NCBI GenBank assembly: GCA_903854805.1
Contig: CAINXK010000138.1
Location: 1-18,594 of the forward strand
DNA: 18,594 nt
Source of the DNA: an uncultured Anaerolineae bacterium
GTDB lineage: Bacteria; Chloroflexota; Anaerolineae; Anaerolineales; Villigracilaceae
Reading direction: 5' to 3'
How positions within the stretch are numbered: position 1 is the stretch's first letter; every line of letters begins with the position of its first letter. This document shows, piece by piece, positions 1 to 8,006 of this stretch. A model generated the notes under the pieces. The model did no database searches. It saw only the letters and a list, made by a program, of their open reading frames with translations, and was not told the DNA's origin. The position numbers and the translations under genes are program-made.

Positions 1-40
1 ATTGTCAACCGAATATTTGGGTCAAGTTGAGGAAAATGAG

Positions 41-1015
41 ATGAAAATTGAAAACGAATTAATGCTTCGCATGTATGAAGAAATGGTCTTTGGTCGAGAG
101 TTTGAATTGTGTGCTGAGAAACTGGCTCATCGTGGCCTGGTGGCTGGCTCGATACACTTGGGAATAGGCGAGGAGGCTGCCCAAGTTGGTGCGTGCCTGG
201 CGCTTGCCCCCCAAGATTATTTGCTTCCATCGCATCGAACGCACGTTGGAGATCTTGCGAAGGGAACTGACCCGAAAATATTGATGGCTGAGATTATCGG
301 GAGGAAGACCGGTTTTTGTGGAGGCCGGGCCGGGTCGAGTCATTTCGCTGACAAAAGCACCAATAACCTGGGTGTCCAGGGCATCATTGGCGCAGTTTTT
401 CCCGTTGCTGCCGGCGCTGCGTTGACCCAAAAGATGTCGAACTCCGAGCGAATTATATTGGCGGTTTTTGGTGAAGGAGCATCACATCAGGGCACTTTTC
501 ATGAATCCCTCAACCTGTCTGCTTTATGGAAACTGCCTGTGGTTTGGATGTGTATAAACAATCAATACGCCATGGGTACCGCTTTTGAGAAGACTTCTGC
601 GGTTGCAAATGTCGCTGATCGGGCTTGCGCCTATAACATTCCTGGATATGTTGTTGATGGGAACGATGTAATAGCAGTTTACCAGGCCATCTCTGCGGCT
701 CGGCAGCGAGCATTAGCAGGTGAAGGGCCGACTCTGGTGGAGTGCAAAACATACCGCCATCGTGGGCACTCAACGTTTGATAAAAACCCCTATCGCTCTC
801 AGGAAGAAATAGATGCGTGGTTGAAAAAAGATCCTCTGGTCCTTTTTGAACAAAAACTTCGGCTAGAAAATATCCTGAATGATGACAAGGTTAAAGAGAT
901 CGTCTTGCGTGTAAAGGAGAAAATCGACAAGGCTGAAGAGTTTGCTGTGCAAAGCCCGGAGCCGGAACCCGAATCTGCCTTATTAAAAATCTTCAATGAA
1001 AGCGAGGTGAATTAG
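41..1015 (+). CDS. Thiamine-diphosphate dehydrogenase E1 component, alpha subunit (acetoin/pyruvate/branched-chain type)
   Basis: This is the alpha subunit of a heterotetrameric E1 that decarboxylates a 2-oxo acid, or cleaves acetoin, on thiamine diphosphate and passes the acyl group to lipoyl-E2. The thiamine/Mg motif is clear: GEGASHQG begins at residue 144 and ends in the Asn-Asn pair at 173-174, about 30 residues later. Glu replaces the more usual Asp of GDG, as in branched-chain E1 alpha (family knowledge), so this does not imply inactivity. The ATG at 41 is chosen because GAGGA lies 7 nt upstream. A TTG at position 2 is in frame but has no visible ribosome site. The length of 324 aa is normal. 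It leads the plus-strand operon, with only 2 nt before the E1 beta gene. The substrate cannot be told from sequence alone. No E2 belongs to this operon within the window. Confidence 0.9.
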   Translation: MKIENELMLRMYEEMVFGREFELCAEKLAHRGLVAGSIHLGIGEEAAQVGACLALAPQDYLLPSHRTHVGDLAKGTDPKILMAEIIGRKTGFCGGRAGSSHFADKSTNNLGVQGIIGAVFPVAAGAALTQKMSNSERIILAVFGEGASHQGTFHESLNLSALWKLPVVWMCINNQYAMGTAFEKTSAVANVADRACAYNIPGYVVDGNDVIAVYQAISAARQRALAGEGPTLVECKTYRHRGHSTFDKNPYRSQEEIDAWLKKDPLVLFEQKLRLENILNDDKVKEIVLRVKEKIDKAEEFAVQSPEPEPESALLKIFNESEVN

Positions 1016-1017
1016 CC

Positions 1018-2010
1018 ATGGCAATGCGCACAATTACTTATCGAGAAGCACTAACTGAGGCGCTACGCGAAGAGATGCTGCGTGACCCAAAAGTGTTTGT
1101 AATTGGAGAAGATATTAATGGCGGTCCCCAGGGTTACGGCGGGGCCTTTAAGGTAACCAAAGCCTTGATTCCAGAATTTGGCGACCGGCTTTTGGATACA
1201 CCCATTATGGAACAGACCATCATCGGTGCATCAATCGGGGCGGCTATGACGGGCATGCGGCCCGTGGCAGAAATCATGTATGAGGATTTCATCACCCTGG
1301 GCATGGATTTGCTGGTAAATACCGCTGCCAAGACACATTTCATGACAAATGGGCAATTCAGCGTACCTCTGGTTGTCCGGGCGCCCTATGGCGCAATGGG
1401 AATTGGGCCGCAACATTCGCAAACCTTTACAAGTTGGTTCATGCACACACCTGGGTTATATGTCGTCTTGCCTGCAACTCCTTACGATGCCAAGGGTTTG
1501 CTCAAAACTGCGATTCGTAACAACAACCCTGTCATTTTTTTGGAGCATAAAAAACTGTACAATACGAAAGGGGATGTACCTGAAGAAGAATACCTGCTCC
1601 CCTTTGGGCAGGCGCGCATCGTAACACCGGGTAAGGATGTCACACTGGTAGCTGCAGGCTATATGGTTCTGCTGGCAGAACAAGCCGCGCTTAAAATGAA
1701 AGAAACGGGTCTTTCTGTAGAGGTGATCGACGTGCGCACGTTGGCGCCGTTGGATATGCAAACCATTGCCCAGTCAGTTCGAAAAACTCACAAAGTAGTG
1801 ATCGTTGCTGAAGACTATCGCACAGCTGGCCCGACAGCAGAAATATCTGCAGCCATAAGTGAAACTTGCTTTGAATATTTGGATGCGCCCATCGGTCGGG
1901 TTGGAGCAAAAGATACCTTTATTGCTCACAACTCTGGCATGTCGGAGTACGTTGTTCCGGGCATCGCGAATATCCTGCAGGCAATTGATCTAGTTCAAAA
2001 TTGGAGTTAG
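1018..2010 (+). CDS. Thiamine-diphosphate dehydrogenase E1 component, beta subunit
   Basis: This is the beta subunit that pairs with the preceding alpha subunit to form an alpha2beta2 E1. The 330-aa length and the order pyrimidine-binding domain then transketolase C-terminal domain are typical. It opens with the family pattern ITYREAL and continues with VIGEDI. PIMEQTIIG follows, with the likely catalytic Glu near residue 65, and then GPQHSQTF with the conserved His at 133. The C-terminal half carries VEVIDVRTLAPLD, typical of this family. GAGGTGA lies 7 nt upstream of the ATG, inside the end of the alpha gene, which indicates coupled expression. It is a paralogue of the beta gene at 5918-6934, but the two are clearly diverged, so this is not a recent duplication. 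The substrate (acetoin, pyruvate or branched-chain acid) is not resolved. Confidence 0.9.
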   Translation: MAMRTITYREALTEALREEMLRDPKVFVIGEDINGGPQGYGGAFKVTKALIPEFGDRLLDTPIMEQTIIGASIGAAMTGMRPVAEIMYEDFITLGMDLLVNTAAKTHFMTNGQFSVPLVVRAPYGAMGIGPQHSQTFTSWFMHTPGLYVVLPATPYDAKGLLKTAIRNNNPVIFLEHKKLYNTKGDVPEEEYLLPFGQARIVTPGKDVTLVAAGYMVLLAEQAALKMKETGLSVEVIDVRTLAPLDMQTIAQSVRKTHKVVIVAEDYRTAGPTAEISAAISETCFEYLDAPIGRVGAKDTFIAHNSGMSEYVVPGIANILQAIDLVQNWS

Positions 2011-2035
2011 GCTAATAGTTTTACGAGAGGAAAAC

Positions 2036-2563
2036 ATGCCCAACAACACGATTTCTCTGGGTGACACACAATGCGAATTTGTCCAAATTGGCATTGTGGT
2101 AAAGGATTTGGATCGAACGGTGCGGATATTGACCGATATTTTTAATATTGGGCCATTCCATTACATTACTTATCCTCCTGAAGATCGTCCGGATATTCAG
2201 CTTGACTATCGAGGCGCCGTCGGTAATTTTAGCCACAAACTTGCGTTTGCCAGATTAGGTTCTGTGGAATTGGAAATTATCCAACCCCTTTTCGGAGAAA
2301 GTATCCTGACCGAGTTCTTAGATGAACATGGTGAAGGCATCCACCATATTCGCCTAAATACACCTGATCTTGATACTTCATTAGATTTCCTCTCCCAAAA
2401 GGGAATCCAGCCCATCATGAGCGGTTCCGGGTTACGACCTGGCACACGCTGGGTACATTTGGACACAGCCGATCAAGTTGGGTTCATTATCGAGATGATG
2501 AATGTATTACCAAATACAGATGGGCGTACACCAATCATTGAGAATGGAAAAATAAAGGAGTAG
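2036..2563 (+). CDS. VOC-family protein, methylmalonyl-CoA epimerase-like
   Basis: A 175-aa protein of the vicinal oxygen chelate fold, made of two beta-alpha-beta-beta-beta modules that bind one metal ion. Family patterns are visible: QIGIVVKDLDRTV near residues 17-29, VELEIIQP near 77-84, GIHHIRLNT near 101-109 and VGFIIEMM near 148-155. Candidate metal ligands are Gln17, Gln83 or Glu80, His103 or His104, and Glu153. Methylmalonyl-CoA epimerases usually have His at the first position. The Gln here resembles a group of VOC proteins often found in acyl-CoA or aromatic catabolic clusters (from memory). Its place between E1 beta and a FadR-type regulator suggests it handles an intermediate of the same pathway. 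AGAGG precedes the ATG by 5 nt. The substrate is unknown; true methylmalonyl-CoA epimerase activity is possible but unproven. Confidence 0.8.
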   Translation: MPNNTISLGDTQCEFVQIGIVVKDLDRTVRILTDIFNIGPFHYITYPPEDRPDIQLDYRGAVGNFSHKLAFARLGSVELEIIQPLFGESILTEFLDEHGEGIHHIRLNTPDLDTSLDFLSQKGIQPIMSGSGLRPGTRWVHLDTADQVGFIIEMMNVLPNTDGRTPIIENGKIKE

Positions 2564-2571
2564 TTGATCCT

Positions 2572-3312
2572 ATGGCACAAAAAGGGATCTTACTTTACGA
2601 AACCGTGATCGATTATGTGAAAGAGCGCATCACCAATGGCACTTTTCAGCCCGGAAAAAGACTCCCGAGCGTTAGTGAATTGGCAATAGATGTTGGAGTG
2701 GGTATCTCCACCGTCCGTGAGGGAATCCGTGTATTAGGAAACCTGGGTCTGGTACGGGTCCGCCAGGGTCAAGGAATGTTTGTATCTGAAGATGCGCGTC
2801 TTATAGAAGATCCGCTGGAAACACTGGCGATTATAGAAGATAGCATCCTTCTTCATATACTGGAGGTAAGAAGCATCTTTGAACCTGAGGCTGCAGCTTT
2901 GGCTGCCCAACGAGCGACTGAAGATCAAATTCAGATGTTGAAAAAAACCGCCATAGAGCAAGAACAACGCGTGCTGATATCTGGCGATGCCATTCAATCT
3001 GAGTTCAGTTTTCACAGATTGCTTTTAGATGCTGCGCATAATCCGGTATTGAATAGAATGGCTCGCTCAGTAGATAATCTATTATTGGATAGCCGCAGGC
3101 GAACACTTCGAATTATCGGTGATCAAGGACATTCCGTTCACTATCATTTTTTGATCGCACATGCCATTCAGAGTCGAGATCCGGGTCAGGCTAAGAGTTT
3201 AATGTTACAACATATTTTGGATGTAAAAGCGGGTATCAATGCATATCTTTTGAATCCCGAGCCAGATAACAACATCCAGTCTACAGAAAAACATTTACCG
3301 AACGTTCAGTAA
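2572..3312 (+). CDS. GntR-family transcriptional regulator, FadR subfamily (winged helix plus FCD domain)
   Basis: A 246-aa one-component regulator. Residues about 5-75 form the GntR winged helix-turn-helix, with NGTFQPGKRLPS, a recognition region reading STVREGIRVL, and the wing RVRQGQGMFV. Residues about 90-230 form the alpha-helical FCD ligand domain. It contains FSFHRLLLDAAHNPVL, HFLIAHAI and MLQHI, giving the His residues that commonly bind a metal beside the effector, usually a carboxylate. AAGGAG lies upstream of the start, and only 8 nt separate it from the VOC gene, so it is probably autoregulated within this operon. FadR-type proteins often recognise GGT-N3-ACC palindromes. One such site, at 10375-10387, lies upstream of the oxidoreductase gene. 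The inference is that it senses a substrate or product of the local 2-oxo or hydroxy acid pathway. Confidence 0.9.
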   Translation: MAQKGILLYETVIDYVKERITNGTFQPGKRLPSVSELAIDVGVGISTVREGIRVLGNLGLVRVRQGQGMFVSEDARLIEDPLETLAIIEDSILLHILEVRSIFEPEAAALAAQRATEDQIQMLKKTAIEQEQRVLISGDAIQSEFSFHRLLLDAAHNPVLNRMARSVDNLLLDSRRRTLRIIGDQGHSVHYHFLIAHAIQSRDPGQAKSLMLQHILDVKAGINAYLLNPEPDNNIQSTEKHLPNVQ

Positions 3313-3339
3313 GGTTGTTATAAAGAAAGGATGGCAGAC

Positions 3340-4488
3340 ATGTCAGAAATGACACCACGTGAGCGCGTTACCGCGGCTCTCAATCATATCGAACCAGATC
3401 GTGTCCCTTTGGATATCGGCGGTGGGCAGAGCACCAGCCTGGTTGTTGAGGCTTTTGAGAACTTGCAAGAATATTATGGGGATCCGAAAGTCGAAACAGA
3501 ATACCTGAGCTATGCTTTTCGAGTGGCTCGCTTGGATGAAAAAACCTTGGTGAAACTGGGAAGTGATGTCCGCCCCATCACCCTCAATCCACCCAGAAAC
3601 TGGCAGAGGCCTCCGTCAGAACCGGGGACTTTTATTGACGAGTTAGGGATCAAGTGGCGGCAGGCGCAAAATGGTACCGGTTTCTATTGGGAACAGATTA
3701 CCTATCCTCTTGCAAATGCATCGATCGCTGACCTTGATTCCTACCCGTGGCCTGACCCGGATGATCCCGGACGATATGATGGCCTCAAGGAAAAAGTAAA
3801 GCATTTATATGAGCATACCCCTTATGCTTTGATGGGAGATTGTGGGTATAAAAATCACTGGGAACCCGTTTTTTTGCTGCTGGGTTTTGAAAGAGCGCTT
3901 TCTTCATTGCTAGAAAATCCCGATTTTATCACCGCAGTGATGGAAAAATTGGCCGGTATCAATACGGTAGTAACCAGGCGTTTTTTGGAGATTACGGGAC
4001 CTTATTTAACCGCAGTTCGCACATCCGATGACCTAGCATCTCAAAAATCATTGTTGATGTCTCCAGAGACTTATCGGAGATTAATTAAGCCGTATCACAA
4101 GCGCTATTTTTCGATGATCAAGCAATATACAAACGCGAAAATATTTTTTCACTCCTGCGGGAATGTGGTCAAACTACTGGATGATTTGATCGATGCAGGG
4201 GTCGAGGCCCTCAATCCGGTTCAGGTTGCTGCTTTCAAGGATCCGGCTGAGGTAAAGGCTGTTTATGGGGACCGGCTTTCCTTCTGGGGAGGCATTGATA
4301 CTCAGTCAGTTTTACCCAATGGAACCCCAGATGAGGTCCGAGAAGAGGTCAAATTGCGTATTCGTCAATTTGCTTCTGGAGGCGGATTTGTCGCTGCATC
4401 TGTGCATAACATCCAATCGGATGTGCCGCCAGAGAACATTATCGCAATGAGCGAAGCAGTCAAAAAATTCGGATCTTACCATTCTTGA
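3340..4488 (+). CDS. Uroporphyrinogen decarboxylase (UroD)-family protein, probable methyltransferase-like
   Basis: A 382-aa TIM-barrel protein of the UroD superfamily. The superfamily includes heme-pathway decarboxylases and the zinc methyltransferases MtaA/MtbA that move methyl groups from corrinoid proteins. It begins MTPRERVTAALNH, a typical start for the methyltransferase-like branch. The His-x-Cys zinc motif is visible as FFHSCGN (His271, Cys273). Near the C-terminus, HNIQSDVPPENI (His356) stands where MtaA-type enzymes carry their third ligand, a Cys. The ATG at 3340 is preferred because AAAGG sits 9 nt upstream; an in-frame ATG at 3331 abuts that site. It is the last gene of the operon, 27 nt after the regulator, and is followed by a strong terminator. 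A heme role is unlikely in this context. The methyl donor and acceptor are unknown, and the only corrinoid gene nearby is broken. Confidence 0.85.
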   Translation: MSEMTPRERVTAALNHIEPDRVPLDIGGGQSTSLVVEAFENLQEYYGDPKVETEYLSYAFRVARLDEKTLVKLGSDVRPITLNPPRNWQRPPSEPGTFIDELGIKWRQAQNGTGFYWEQITYPLANASIADLDSYPWPDPDDPGRYDGLKEKVKHLYEHTPYALMGDCGYKNHWEPVFLLLGFERALSSLLENPDFITAVMEKLAGINTVVTRRFLEITGPYLTAVRTSDDLASQKSLLMSPETYRRLIKPYHKRYFSMIKQYTNAKIFFHSCGNVVKLLDDLIDAGVEALNPVQVAAFKDPAEVKAVYGDRLSFWGGIDTQSVLPNGTPDEVREEVKLRIRQFASGGGFVAASVHNIQSDVPPENIIAMSEAVKKFGSYHS

Positions 4489-4494
4489 AATATG

Positions 4495-4537
4495 AAACGA
4501 AAAGGGCTGCCCGATTTATGGGCAGCCCTTTTCGTTT
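4495..4537. terminator. Bidirectional intrinsic terminator between convergent operons
   Basis: A perfect 18-bp inverted repeat: AAACGAAAAGGGCTGCCC at 4495-4512 and its reverse complement at 4520-4537, with a 7-nt loop. The GC-rich core GGGCTGCCC is followed by T-rich sequence on both strands, so it can end transcription from either side. It lies 6 nt past the UroD-family stop codon, and its last base overlaps the stop of the minus-strand E2 gene. It therefore serves both operons. Confidence 0.92.
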
Positions 4538-5901
4538 TAAGAAACCAGGCGCAGCGGATCCTCAATCAAGCCCGCCAGCGTATCCAAGAATTCGGCAGCA
4601 TGCGCCCCATCTACGGCGCGGTGATCGCACGAAAGGCTCAGGATGATCGTTGGGCGGACGACAGGCTGCCCACCACGAGCAACTACTCGTTCAGCCACGC
4701 GTCCCACTGCCAGAATGGAGGCTTGAGAGCCATTGATTATGGCGTTAAACGCATCCACCCCGTACATACCTAAGTTACTGATCGTGAAACTGCCATCGGC
4801 AATATCTTCTGGGCGCAACCTTCCAGCACGCCCTCGTTCCAGTAGAGAAGTTCGTGCCTGGGCAATTTCGCTCAGTCCTTTTTGGTCAGCGTCACGAACT
4901 ACAGGAACCACCAGGCCATTTTCTAGCGCCGCGGCAAAACCAACATGAACAGCAGGTAAGCGCAGCAACTTGCCATCCTGAAATTGCACATTTAAAGCCG
5001 GTCGTTTGACAAGACTGGCCGCGCACAGCTTAATTAACAAGTCGCTAAGGGTAATTTTAGCGGTTGAATTCTTTTGGGCGCTTTCTCGCCATGCCAGGAG
5101 TTGTCCGGCATCCACCTCACGTAGCAAGTAGAAGTGTGGAGTAGTTTGCCAGGTGGCTGTAGTGCGCTCAGCCATGATGCGCCCTGCGCTGCTCAATACG
5201 ACTTCATCTTTTGCAGGATCTGCTATCAATGGCGCTGCCGATGTTGAGCTGAAGGTGGTTGTTGCCGGCATAGCGTTACTTGTCGGGTAAGATGGACGAA
5301 CGGCCTCCACATCTGGAGCCAGAACGGCGCCATCCGGGCCGCTGCCATGCAGATCACGCAGATCAAGCCCACGTTCTGCTGCCAGACGACGGGCTTTAGG
5401 CGAAGCCAACGTGCGCGCCGGATGGTCGCCCACCTGAGCCGGCAAGCCAGAACGAGCTTGTAGATAAGCAAGGATGTCGGCTTTCTCAATCCGTCCACCC
5501 GTTGGCCGCACCAGGCTTAAATCAACCTGGTGTTCAGCGGCCATGCGTGTGGCCACCGGGCTGGCAGAGGCGCTCGAAACGCTTTTCTGTGCACCGGCCG
5601 CCCCTATCGGGACAATTGGAATGGGCAGGGGCTCAGGGCTTTTCAGTAAAGCCAATTCTCCAAGCGGGGTGATCATGGCAGCTGCCTGTCCAACCGGGAC
5701 ACTCTCGCCCTCCTGGGTCAGGATCTGTGTCAAGACACCGTCGGCCGGGGCATCGATTTCGGCTACAGCCTTATCGGTTTCGATCTCCATTAAGATCTGG
5801 CCTTTCTTGACTGTTTCGCCTTCTTTAACCAACCATTTCAATACCAGGCCGGTTTCCTGGTTCATGCCCATCACCGGCATGATCACTTTTATAGCAGCCA
5901 T
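4537..5901 (-). CDS. Dihydrolipoamide acyltransferase E2 with one lipoyl and two E3/E1-binding domains
   Basis: A 454-aa E2 that carries acyl groups on lipoate and transfers them to CoA. Domains in order: one lipoyl domain (about 1-79) with the lipoylated Lys44 in ETDKAV; a Pro/Ala-rich linker; a first peripheral-subunit-binding domain (about 113-147, ASPVATRMAAE); a second (about 166-200, ASPKARRLAAE ending in GSGPDG); another linker; and the catalytic domain (about 230-454) with the active-site pattern DHRAVDG (His427, Asp431). Two binding domains in tandem are unusual, since most E2 proteins have one. The ATG at 5901 is chosen because AAGGAG lies just upstream. It is the last gene of the minus-strand transcription unit, after E1 alpha and E1 beta. 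No E3 gene is present here, so that subunit must be encoded elsewhere. Confidence 0.93.
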   Translation of the reverse strand: MAAIKVIMPVMGMNQETGLVLKWLVKEGETVKKGQILMEIETDKAVAEIDAPADGVLTQILTQEGESVPVGQAAAMITPLGELALLKSPEPLPIPIVPIGAAGAQKSVSSASASPVATRMAAEHQVDLSLVRPTGGRIEKADILAYLQARSGLPAQVGDHPARTLASPKARRLAAERGLDLRDLHGSGPDGAVLAPDVEAVRPSYPTSNAMPATTTFSSTSAAPLIADPAKDEVVLSSAGRIMAERTTATWQTTPHFYLLREVDAGQLLAWRESAQKNSTAKITLSDLLIKLCAASLVKRPALNVQFQDGKLLRLPAVHVGFAAALENGLVVPVVRDADQKGLSEIAQARTSLLERGRAGRLRPEDIADGSFTISNLGMYGVDAFNAIINGSQASILAVGRVAERVVARGGQPVVRPTIILSLSCDHRAVDGAHAAEFLDTLAGLIEDPLRLVS

Positions 5902-5917
5902 AAATATCTCCTTGGCC

Positions 5918-6934
5918 TTACGCCCGCCCACACATGGTTTTAGCCATCTGAGTTAGGCTATCAATGGTGGGTACGGTGAGATCTTCCAGCGCAGGCGAGA
6001 AGGGTACGGGCACATCCATCGCCCCCATCCGTTTTACAGGAGCATCCAGATAATAAAAAGCACCTTCCGCGATCACTGCGGCTAGTTCAGCAGTCACCCC
6101 GTAGCGTTGGTAACCTTCATCCAGCACAATTGCTCGCCCGGTCTTTTGGGCTGAGCGGATTAACGTTTCCGTATCCAAAGGGGTGGTAGTGCGCGGATCA
6201 ATCACTTCTGCATGGATACCCAGGGTTGCCAGCCGGTCTGCCGCACCCAGTGCTACCTGCACCATGCTGCTTGTAGCGACCAGGGTGATATCTTCCCCAG
6301 TGCGTTTAATATCAGCGATGCCAAATGGCAGGGTGTATTCTCCTTCTGGAACAGGGCCTTTGGTCTGATGCAGCATCTTATCTTCGATGAACACCACCGG
6401 GTTGTTATCGCGGATGGCGGTTTTCATTAGACCTTTGGCATCATAGGGCGTGGATGGCAAAACTACCTTCAGACCAGGAATGTGGCTGGGCCAGGCTTGC
6501 AGGCTTTGGCTGTGTTGCGCGCCTGTGCGACGAGTAGCTCCTAGGCTGGTACGGAATACGATCGGGACGAAGAGCTTGCCACCTGACATATAGTGGATTT
6601 TGGCTGCCTGGTTGGCGATCTGATCCATTACCAAACCCAGAAAATCGCCGAACATGATATCCACCACGGGACGCATGCCAGTCATGGCTGCGCCTACACC
6701 CATACCGCAGAAGCCCGGCTCAGAGATGGGCGCATCGATTACTCGCTGCTTCCCGAACTCATCAACCAGCCCCAGGAGTACCTTAAAGGGTGTACCGGCC
6801 TCTGCTACATCTTCTCCGATAATGAATACGGTCGGGTCGCGGCGCATTTCTTCGGCCAGGGCTTCACGGATGGCCTGGCTAAAAGTGATTTCACGCACGT
6901 TTGTTGTCATAGTAGGAGCCTCAAGCGTAGACAT
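5918..6934 (-). CDS. Thiamine-diphosphate dehydrogenase E1 component, beta subunit (second set)
   Basis: A 338-aa E1 beta subunit encoded between its alpha partner and E2. It shows REITFSQAIREAL, FIIGEDV, DAPISEPGF with the likely catalytic Glu, GAQHSQSL with the conserved His, and VIDPRTTTPLD in the C-terminal transketolase domain. Two starts are plausible. The ATG at 6934 overlaps the alpha stop by 14 nt and has GAGGTGG upstream. The ATG at 6910 has GAGG 8 nt upstream and would give a 330-aa protein, matching the paralogue at 1018-2010. The longer form is listed for its better ribosome site. The E2 start follows 16 nt after the stop. Together with the alpha subunit and E2 it forms a near-complete acetoin/pyruvate-type dehydrogenase operon; which substrate is used is not settled by sequence. 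Confidence 0.9.
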   Translation of the reverse strand: MSTLEAPTMTTNVREITFSQAIREALAEEMRRDPTVFIIGEDVAEAGTPFKVLLGLVDEFGKQRVIDAPISEPGFCGMGVGAAMTGMRPVVDIMFGDFLGLVMDQIANQAAKIHYMSGGKLFVPIVFRTSLGATRRTGAQHSQSLQAWPSHIPGLKVVLPSTPYDAKGLMKTAIRDNNPVVFIEDKMLHQTKGPVPEGEYTLPFGIADIKRTGEDITLVATSSMVQVALGAADRLATLGIHAEVIDPRTTTPLDTETLIRSAQKTGRAIVLDEGYQRYGVTAELAAVIAEGAFYYLDAPVKRMGAMDVPVPFSPALEDLTVPTIDSLTQMAKTMCGRA

Positions 6935-7952
6935 CTTGATCCACCTCATCGAGTTGGGGGAAGGGAGATTTTTCGGCAAATTCAACGCCGGCAGTGATTT
7001 CTGCGATTACCTTATGTTCGATATCTTCCAGCAAACTTGCCTGGACAGACTGTGCTGAACACATCCAGTTACCCAATAGCTGAACAGGGTCATGCTGTGC
7101 GCGCCAAGCTTCCTCTTCTTCTTTAGGGCGATAATAGGTCCGGTTGACATCGCCTACATGGTGACCATAATAGCGATAAGTGTCGCAGATCAAGAACGAA
7201 GGGCCCTCGCCGCGCCGGGCGGCGGACACCATGCGCATAGCTGTCGTGTATACCTGGCGCACATCCTGTCCATCCACTTCCTCAACCGGAATGCCAAATG
7301 CCTGAGGGCGAGATCTCAGCTCTCCGGCGTTTACCTCAGTGGTTACAGTGTATTCAGAATAATGATTGTTTTCGCACACATAGATGATCGGCAGTTTCCA
7401 CAAAGCGGCCATATTCATGACCTCGTAAAGCACTCCCTGGCCCATTGCACCATCGCCAAAGAAACACACCGAGACCTGTTTTGTTCCGCGCATTTTGGCT
7501 GATAAGGCAGCTCCGGTAGCAATTCCACCGCCACCGCCAACGATGGCATTCGCTCCCAAGTTGCCGGTTTCCGGATCGGCTATGTGCATTGAGCCGCCTT
7601 TGCCTTTGCAATAACCCGCAGCTTTACCCAAAAGTTCGGCAAACATTCGGTCTACCTGAGCGCCTTTGGCCAGGCAATGGCCGTGCCCTCGATGCGTGCT
7701 GGTGATCGTATCATCCGGGTTTAATGCCTCGCATACACCCACCGCTACAGCCTCTTCACCACTGTACAAATGAGCCAGGCCGGGCATGCGAGCGGTTTTA
7801 TACAGATCGTTGACCGCTTCTTCAAAGTGATGGATTTTAAGCATCTGTTCATACATGTGTAACCATTGTTCAATATCTATCTTTCCATAAGCCGGATCGT
7901 CAACCAGGCCTATGCGAGGAAAAATCGGTACAGAAATATCACGTTCGGGCAT
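6921..7952 (-). CDS. Thiamine-diphosphate dehydrogenase E1 component, alpha subunit (acetoin dehydrogenase-like)
   Basis: A 343-aa E1 alpha subunit. The thiamine/Mg motif runs from GDGAMGQG at residue 166 to the Asn pair at 195-196 (ENNHYSEYT). An HLYSGEEAVAVG segment and the Gly-rich IVGGGGGIATGAAL stretch match the active-site entry region of this family. The CENN wording and the HYSEYT that follows resemble acetoin dehydrogenase alpha subunits more than the plus-strand paralogue does, but this is a weak discriminator. The ATG at 7952 is chosen for GGAGGAG, 6 nt upstream. It heads the E1 alpha, E1 beta, E2 block and is separated from the MoaD-like gene by 214 nt that hold a candidate promoter. 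In that context it may feed acetaldehyde, or another product, to the neighbouring aldehyde oxidoreductase. Confidence 0.92.
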   Translation of the reverse strand: MPERDISVPIFPRIGLVDDPAYGKIDIEQWLHMYEQMLKIHHFEEAVNDLYKTARMPGLAHLYSGEEAVAVGVCEALNPDDTITSTHRGHGHCLAKGAQVDRMFAELLGKAAGYCKGKGGSMHIADPETGNLGANAIVGGGGGIATGAALSAKMRGTKQVSVCFFGDGAMGQGVLYEVMNMAALWKLPIIYVCENNHYSEYTVTTEVNAGELRSRPQAFGIPVEEVDGQDVRQVYTTAMRMVSAARRGEGPSFLICDTYRYYGHHVGDVNRTYYRPKEEEEAWRAQHDPVQLLGNWMCSAQSVQASLLEDIEHKVIAEITAGVEFAEKSPFPQLDEVDQDVYA

Positions 7953-7976
7953 AGGAATCTCCTCCATTAATAAGTA

Positions 7977-7993
7977 GCCCCGCCGGTCGGGGC
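7977..7993 (-). promoter_or_regulatory. Small hairpin in the 5' leader of the E1 alpha gene
   Basis: A 6-bp perfect stem, GCCCCG paired with CGGGGC, with a 5-nt loop, ends 12 nt before the GGAGGAG ribosome site of the minus-strand E1 alpha gene. No run of T follows it on the minus strand, so it is not a standard terminator. It could stabilise the leader or affect translation. Function is unproven. Confidence 0.3.
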
Positions 7994-8006
7994 AAAAGTT
8001 CGAGTG

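Noticed and set aside
2..40. TTG start at position 2 for the first E1 alpha gene, giving 337 aa.
   Set aside because: No ribosome site can be seen before it, and the ATG at 41 has GAGGA at good spacing and matches the usual family N-terminus.
5902..5931. Ten-residue N-terminal extension of the E2 gene starting at 5931.
   Set aside because: The ATG at 5901 follows AAGGAG and begins directly with the lipoyl domain; the extension would overlap the E1 beta stop region.
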